The notes under the pieces are model-generated. The model saw nothing but the letters and a program-made list of their open reading frames with translations. It was not told the DNA's origin and ran no database searches. A DNA stretch of 64,000 nucleotides from Endomychus coccineus (taxonomy: Eukaryota; Arthropoda; Insecta; Coleoptera; Endomychidae). The stretch's first letter is position 1. Every line of letters begins with the position of its first letter. Location of the stretch: positions 258,665,736-258,729,735 of the forward strand of contig OY294067.1 of assembly GCA_958510875.1 (NCBI GenBank), in the 5' to 3' direction. A program made the translations under genes and the position numbers. Shown piece after piece: positions 58,532 through 64,000 of the stretch.

Positions 58532-58760
58532 CTGGTTTGTTAAACCACGCGCCGTGTAACTGCTGCTGATACTGTATCCCCGAAGACGCAGAGCACTCTC
58601 CGTAAAACTATGCGACACTGAGGAGATCCTGGAGATAGAAACGAGGACGGTGCTAAGCCTTTCTGTCTCGGGAGCTCGTTGAATACTCTCGAATAGGAAC
58701 TGCGCCATTGGTGTTAAGGGCTTCGGTCTAGGCATAAAGGAATCTACCGGTCCCCCCCCC
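58532..58760 (-). CDS. Likely exon of a host gene (5' UTR or coding), minus strand
   Basis: A GC-rich, non-repetitive block ends at 58532 with CAG followed by GTAAGTAGT, a near-perfect insect 5' splice site. A minus-strand frame is open across the whole block: SFMPRPKPLTPMAQFLFESI, then RAPETERLSTVLVSISRISS, SFTESALRLRGYSISSSYTA and RGLTNQ up to the donor. The 5' side near 58760 has GATGTAG followed by a G run, which could be a splice acceptor (preceded by TTATTATTATTATC), or the block could be a first exon. Two ATGs (58737 and 58710) sit within the block. No family is recognised and no partner exon was found in the window. Codon-level support is limited, so a 5' UTR exon is equally possible. 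Confidence 0.45.
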
Positions 58761-59029
58761 CCTCCTACATCAATGATAATAATAATAATATGAGTATGGA
58801 GTGTGTAGTGTTTAATAGTAATATGCATCATGTCTCGTTTTGGAACATACATATTGATGGGATACTATTTGTGGTGTTGACTTGAAGCATCAGAACATTG
58901 AATAGAATTGAAAAAGTCATTATTTATAATATTTTTGGAAACAGAGTAAAATATATGATATAAGTCAATTCGAAAAAGTCTAAATTTACTCTTTTATAGA
59001 TGCTTGAATGAACTAAGAAACCAATACTC
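58761..59029. other. Poly-C tract and ATT microsatellite, then AT-rich DNA
   Basis: A C run at about 58752-58763 and an AAT repeat at 58775-58790 border the putative exon. Nothing else is recognised. Confidence 0.4.
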
Positions 59030-59165
59030 TCGATAAAGTTCACGATTACGGCAAATCTGGAATTCACAAAATTGATTGTGAGTCGTGTATGGATCTATCT
59101 GAAAGGAACATTTTAACTAGTAATAAAGAGCATTTTGCCTAAATAAAGAAGAATAATGGTGGAAT
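59030..59165 (+). mobile_element. Penelope-like GIY-YIG endonuclease scrap
   Basis: The plus strand reads YGKSGIHKIDCESCMDL, SERNILTSNKEHF at 59050-59140. KSGIxKIxCxxC is the start of the Penelope GIY-YIG domain (H for Y), and ERNI...EH corresponds to KRTF..R..EH. The YIG core is missing (MDLS). It lies less than 250 bases from the 3' end of an opposing LINE. Confidence 0.6.
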
Positions 59166-59384
59166 ATCACCATTAGCAAAACAGATACAACATAAATATG
59201 AAAAAATATATGGCAGAATACCTCAGAGAGGTGAGGAGCAAGTCAAGTTGAAATTTTATACAAATCCATTGTCATCGTAAATAAAAGTAACAGTGGGTGA
59301 ACAGATTTAAATGTGTATAGGTCCATTAAATTAAATTTAAAACGAGACATACAGATATGATTAAAGTGACGTATAAAGTGAAAT

Positions 59385-60700
59385 AGGAATAGCTCAAATA
59401 TCTTTGTCCGTAAAACATTCTTTCAGTGAGTAGTAGGCTCGTTTTATAAGTTGAGATTTTAAATTGTTCTTGAGATGAATCAATGGTCATTTTTTCAACG
59501 ATTGTGGTATCTTACTATAAATTTTTATTATGCTATATTGTACATTTTTCTGGAGATATATGTATCATTAAGTTCATTGCAAATGTAATTATTTTTGTTC
59601 TTGTATTATTATCATGATTGTTGGCCTGTTTCTGAAATAGATGCTGGTTTTGATGAGCGAAGATAAATGGTTCATAAATGTATAGACTTGATAAAGTAAG
59701 TATATTATTACGTATAAATATTTCTTTGTAACTTGTTCTTTGAGACAAGTTGAAATTGCCTCTAAGACATCTTGGTATGGAACACACACGCCAAATCAGT
59801 AACGGTATCAGCCGAAATACTCTTAATGGTCGATGTATATCCAAATTTGAGGACATGAGTTTCATCTTTATTCATTGTTAACTTACTTTTGTGAAACCAG
59901 TCTTTAGCAGTATCAATAATTTGGAATATTCTCCTTTCTAGAATAGCATCCTCTGTTGATACCGTTATTGAGTTGTCATCAGCAAACTGTTGTAGGTATT
60001 CTTTCAGTGATGCAGGTAGGTCATTTGCATGAATTATGAAAATAAGTGGACCCAGTATTGAGCCTTGAGGAACACCTTCATCAGTTCTCTGCGTATCTGA
60101 CTTCATCTGCTCACCATTTGCCGTCTTAGAAATGACATATTTTGGTCTATCCAGTAAGTATGACATAATTAAATTGAATACCACTCTTCTGGAACCTAGT
60201 ATTTCCAGTACGTTTAATAGAATGTTATGATCTAGACTATCGAAAGCCTTGTCGACACATATTAGTGGAGTTGCCATGTCATCATTGAGTGAATTGATTA
60301 TATACCACCAAGTTTCAAATATTGCTCCTATCGTAGATTTACCTTTTCTAAATCCATGTTGGGTTTGAGATAGTATTTCAAATCATTCTAAAAATATAAT
60401 CAGCCTATTATATATAATTCTTTCGAATATTTCACCCAGATTAGGAAGCAATGCGATTGGTCCATAGTTTGAGATAGTGTCCAGAGGACCTTTTTTATGA
60501 ATTGGATGTATCTGGGAAATTTTTAGTTTGTCCGGAAATATATCTTCAATAAAGCAATTGTTGACAATATTAGTCAATGGCAATGCGATTCCTTCTGCCA
60601 CATGCTTCAATAATTTCATTGGAATCTCATCATAACACCGTGCATTAGTATTTTTTAGAGTAATTATTATAAGGCCAACTTCATTCTGCCAGATACTCAC
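59385..60700 (-). mobile_element. LINE (CR1/Jockey-group-like) ORF2, RT to C-terminus, decayed
   Basis: The minus strand reads NARCYDEIPMKLLKHVAEGI, then FPDKLKISQIHPIHKKGPL and NYGPIALLPNLGEIFERII at 60640-60390. After a shift TQHGFRKGKST lies near 60370. Next come VDKAFDSLDHNILLNVLEIL at 60260, DEGVPQGSILGPLIFIIHAN at 60085 and LQQFADDNSITV at 59990, the canonical catalytic FADD with both aspartates. KDWFHKSKLTMNKDETHVLK follows to 59840. A stop and shift follow, then TSYKEIFIRNNILTLSSLYI, DNNTRTK, and a final segment to a stop near 59388. Blocks 1-7 of a LINE RT are in order with an intact FADD, making it the best RT in the window. About three frame disruptions are visible. The 5' end is cut at 60700. 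Confidence 0.92.
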
Positions 60701-61616
60701 TGTGTCTTACTTTACGTTTGAAATAATCATGTCATAGTTAATTTGAAATTTCTAAAAGTGCAAAATTTCGCAATTTTATACGAATATTGTAACACTCAGA
60801 AGTCTTTAGCGCTTTGGACTCCGGAATTTTCACGTGGCCTATCGAAATTAGAAGGTACGAATTATCTAAAAACATAATTGCATGAACGCCAGACGTCCTA
60901 TGTAATTAGCTACAAACGAAATCATTTTGACATATGCCTCGAGGAGCTCGCTGCGCGTAAGTTAGAGTTTATACATTTTACCTCGGTCTTGTTAATTTGG
61001 GGCCGTTCCTTGCCCCGTGCGACCGGCGCCAGTTGTAATAAAGTGCTTTTGGCTATGGGCCGCTAGCTTTTACCCGCTTCGTGTATATTTGAGTCGCGAG
61101 AAAATTTCCTTTGGTACGTCGCACGTTAGACGCGCGTAGCTGAGATCTGAAAATAGCTCAAACTGTTTTAATACAATTTTCCCATTTAATGGACATTTAT
61201 CGAAAAAATAAGGGCCGTCGGGCACGGTCCGATACTAGATCTAACTACATGGAGCGAAAACGGCACGCGAAAAGTCGTCGTAAAGCCGTATTAGGTACAA
61301 CCAGTTTGCACTTTCCTAACTCGCGTGCTTCGGGCTTCTCACGTGAACGTCATTGGATTTACGGAAAATTAACTATTTCAAAACAGTTTTACACCCGGAT
61401 TGTGGCTATCACGACCTCTGAAAAGGTTCAAAGTTCACATAATTATTTCATAATTTGTAGTTCATTACTGTTTTACAACTGAAATAAATAGGAATGAAAT
61501 TTGGAGGGTATTGATGACGTCAGTGTGACAGTGACATAATTATTTCAAACGTAAAGTGAGACACACGTTTTAGATTCCACAACCACCCTTGACCAAGATA
61601 ATTTTTGATATTCCGG
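60701..61616. mobile_element. M1-family inverted-repeat element, left end missing
   Basis: From TGTGTCTTACTTTACGTTTG to the right end ATATTCCGG before TA it follows the complete copy at 2319-3261 base for base with scattered changes, but the first 51 bases of the left terminus are gone and LINE sequence begins instead. The right flank TA continues into the tail of the hammerhead-like repeat. The ORF 60878-61066 is the counterpart of 2546-2734. Without its left terminus the element should be immobile. Confidence 0.9.
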
Positions 61617-61660
61617 TATTTTTAGTGGATAAGGGTGATTATTTCATAATTACTAATGTC
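61617..61660 (+). repeat. Hammerhead-like dispersed repeat, copy 5 (3' half only)
   Basis: TATTTTTAGTGGATAAGGGTG then ATTATTT is the downstream half of the repeat seen at 50850-50885 and elsewhere. The M1 element sits at a TA inside the repeat; the 5' half with the core is lost. Confidence 0.6.
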
Positions 61661-62735
61661 TTCCTGATTTCAATATGTTCAAAATGCCACCACCTGGGAT
61701 ACATTTTATATCTAATTAAATATTTGATAACAATCTGGGAGGTGCAGCAGAGATGAGCTGGACAGTTACAAAGCATAATATTTAATTGACGTACATGTTC
61801 CTTATACTATGCTGTCAGAGAACAGAATGATCAGATTAATATTAGGGAAAATTGACTTGAATATAAATTATTCTGCTATTGAAGTATTAGATACATTTAA
61901 ATAGGGAAATGTAATAAATAGGACGAATGATAAAGTTCCTTTCAAAATATTATAAATTACACGTTCCGACAAATATACATCTGACAATAAATATTTGGTA
62001 AATGTCACGAGTAAATATAAACGTCAATAGGTCTTGACATTGCTAAATCGTCTTTAACAATGTACTTGAACAACAAAAGCGCTATGCCTGCATTTTGATT
62101 TGCCAACGAGGAGAACTTGTAACTAATGTCTATATACAGGACTGTACTAATTCTTATTTCATATATTATATAACCCTCACTAGAAATGTTCACATTACGT
62201 TTTTATTCGCATAAATAAAATAAAATTTTGGATGGTGTAGCCATGAATTATCCATTAGAATGAACCATCAGAAACTCTGGATCATAAGTTGAATTATTGT
62301 TCAATAGTAATGTACAATCTTGAAATATTCATTTCACTTCTCAAATAATTCCTTTTCAAACGCAACTCAATATTTGTCGCGAAAGCTCTAACATTATGAC
62401 GATTCCTCAACAAATTCTGAGAATAAATCACTAACCATTTATTTTTATAATGGGCATTATCACATTCCCGATTACTTATTGCATTCGATGTTAATTATCG
62501 GTGACAACAGAAGGTTTTCATTAACATGAGGTATAAACAATATTAGATCAGTTATTGTCGATAAATATCTTGCAACATGAAGGAATGTTAGGAAGGCCGA
62601 TCATGTCCATTTAAGAATTAGGAAAATTGCTCAATAATAAATAGCTGCTATTCATCCTTTCACTCTCATTCAAATCGATCGAAACTTCTTGTACTTCAGT
62701 AATTGACTGCGTAGAACCATTTTTTTTTATATTTG
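61661..62735. other. No supported gene
   Basis: AT-rich DNA with a 62-codon minus ORF lacking any domain. Confidence 0.4.
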
Positions 62736-62739
62736 TCCC

Positions 62740-63450
62740 AGTGGTGAAATTTTGAAAGAGGAGATGAGAATAGCATTTTTTTTAAAGGTTTGAGGTTATA
62801 AGCAAGCAAGCAAGCACTAGGCAAAGAGTACCACAACTTCGCCGTTTGATAAGAAACGAAGTCTGCTAGAAAGAAGTTCTGCAGGTCCCAAGCCCTACCA
62901 GGAAAGGGCTTGAAGTCTGGGCTCGTCTAGTCTCCCTACCTAGAATTGTTCGTGCTATAATGACAGAAGAAATTTCTGAAGAGCACTGACCATGGAAATA
63001 TCTAGAGAAAGCGCAACTAGGTTCTAGTGAAGTATATGAATTGGTAAGTTTGACATCACCAAACAGACGAATGACCTAACCTCCAAACGTATGAAAGTAC
63101 TCCAGGATAGTAGAAATTTGTGCATTGTGAATCATGATGAGCTGATGAGGTGTGGAGTAGCTGTTGGCACGGAATAGTAAACCAAGTTGGAGTGAAGCTA
63201 TTGGTGATGATTCCGAGCACGAATAATGAGAACCTCTTAGGAATAATTGCACCTGACATCACCATATTAGGGATTGCGGAATCCGACTCCCTGGAGAAAA
63301 TACAGGCTGGTTGCATTAAACTCTACCAGATCCCCACTTCAGAATTCTTGCCAATTTTCATTTATTCCGTCGACCTGTCTCTGCCTTGCAACTCTGCCTT
63401 CATTGGATGATATAGGGGCTTTAGTTGAGAAAGCTGTACCATCATCTACA
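62740..63450 (-). mobile_element. LINE family L-A 3' fragment
   Basis: The minus strand reads VDDGTAFSTKAPI (RT DD motif and following block) near 63445-63410. GRVARQRQVDGINENW lies near 63395-63345, LVEFNAT near 63325, and TS then LYFLQGVG in shifted frames; SYVWRLGHSS-like text follows near 63090. At 62960-62800 frames echo the C-terminal region of the 28-kb copy. GCAAGCAAGCAAGCA near 62801 is a short repeat near the 3' end. Dead by many frameshifts. Confidence 0.8.
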
Positions 63451-64000
63451 TGCAGGATCTCACATCCCGAAGATCTTTGCTACGGAACAGAAACAAATTT
63501 TGTGCCCAGACAGAACCATATTCGGGAGGAAATTTTATAGTCCACTACAAATTTGTGGCAACTAACCATATGCGAAAGTTTCCCAAGAAGGCCAGTTCCC
63601 CCGTATTTATCAATGGATGCCTACCATATATGTATATCCTAGGCAACTAGGCCTCCTCTTGATTTATGGAGACTTAAGCCATTTGGGGTTCACGATTTTG
63701 GAGCTGTCTAGATATTAGATGAGCTCAATGTTGATAGTCGCAGATATCACAGATAGTAGTAATCATTAGGAATTGGGAATTGTTTGGGTGCTAGTTGTCT
63801 TCCAGCTGAAAGGAAACACATCTAGTTTGTATAAAAAGAAAGCCTACAAAGAGCTGGTCTTAATTCTGGAGCACATTTCTTGAGAACAGTGATTGTGTGC
63901 TGACGAGAGTCAATAATGATTTCAGGCAATTGGTTATCGATGGTACCAATATTAGGATGGTTGTTCATTTGTGGATCCTAAGCGGAAAATAGCAAACTTT
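63451..64000. other. Unassigned end of window
   Basis: Short ORFs only. The sequence may continue the 5' side of the L-A copy on the minus strand but no motif is readable. Confidence 0.35.

Overview
The window is AT-rich, intron-era eukaryotic DNA with no bacterial gene layout, no operons and almost no intact protein-coding sequence. An insect source is strongly suggested: a nuclear copy of insect-type mitochondrial 12S rRNA, Penelope-like elements with GIY-YIG endonucleases, insect-type non-LTR retrotransposons, a THAP-domain exon and many short inverted-repeat DNA elements. A beetle seems plausible, but that is an inference; no species is assigned.

Layout. 1-3.7 kb: a hammerhead-like repeat, a 943-bp TA-flanked inverted-repeat element and a Crypton-type recombinase relic. 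8.7-11.3 kb: a hypothetical ORF, a decayed transposase-like frame and a second TA-flanked element. 12.7-15.7 kb: a 1.2-kb palindromic element abutting a Penelope-like RT, a ribozyme-like tail and a LINE 3' fragment. 16-20.4 kb: a 150-bp MITE, a 1.3-kb inverted-repeat element, a GC-rich island and back-to-back LINE fragments. 23-30 kb: a hAT-type MITE carrying a perfect CRE palindrome, GC-rich islands, a decayed ORF of unknown family and a LINE fragment. 30.7-37.4 kb: a 1.4-kb palindrome with a hairpin nested in it, two Penelope 3' ends in mirror orientation (one split by a MITE) and a 1.3-kb palindrome. 40.9-47.2 kb: the NUMT, a LINE fragment, a tRNA-like sequence and the longest Penelope copy. 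48.3-54.9 kb: a minisatellite running into a 1.6-kb inverted-repeat element with cargo, a THAP exon, and three more copies of the hammerhead-like repeat. 55.5-63.5 kb: a Penelope copy split by a 5'-truncated LINE, a likely spliced exon of a host gene, a second LINE joined to a truncated inverted-repeat element, and a last LINE fragment.

The strongest themes are two. First, at least four different elements are long, nearly perfect DNA palindromes flanked by TA; if transcribed they would form hairpin RNAs of 0.6 kb or more per arm. Second, sequences with a hammerhead-ribozyme core (CUGANGA, a paired stem II, then GAAA) recur in the window. Several sit at the 3' ends of Penelope-like elements, where such ribozymes are known, and one separate dispersed family has five copies. 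Host genes are nearly absent: the only good candidates are one exon at 58.5-58.8 kb and the THAP exon at 51.5 kb, which itself carries a frameshift.

All reading was by eye. Identities, fold energies and family names at clade level have not been computed or searched.
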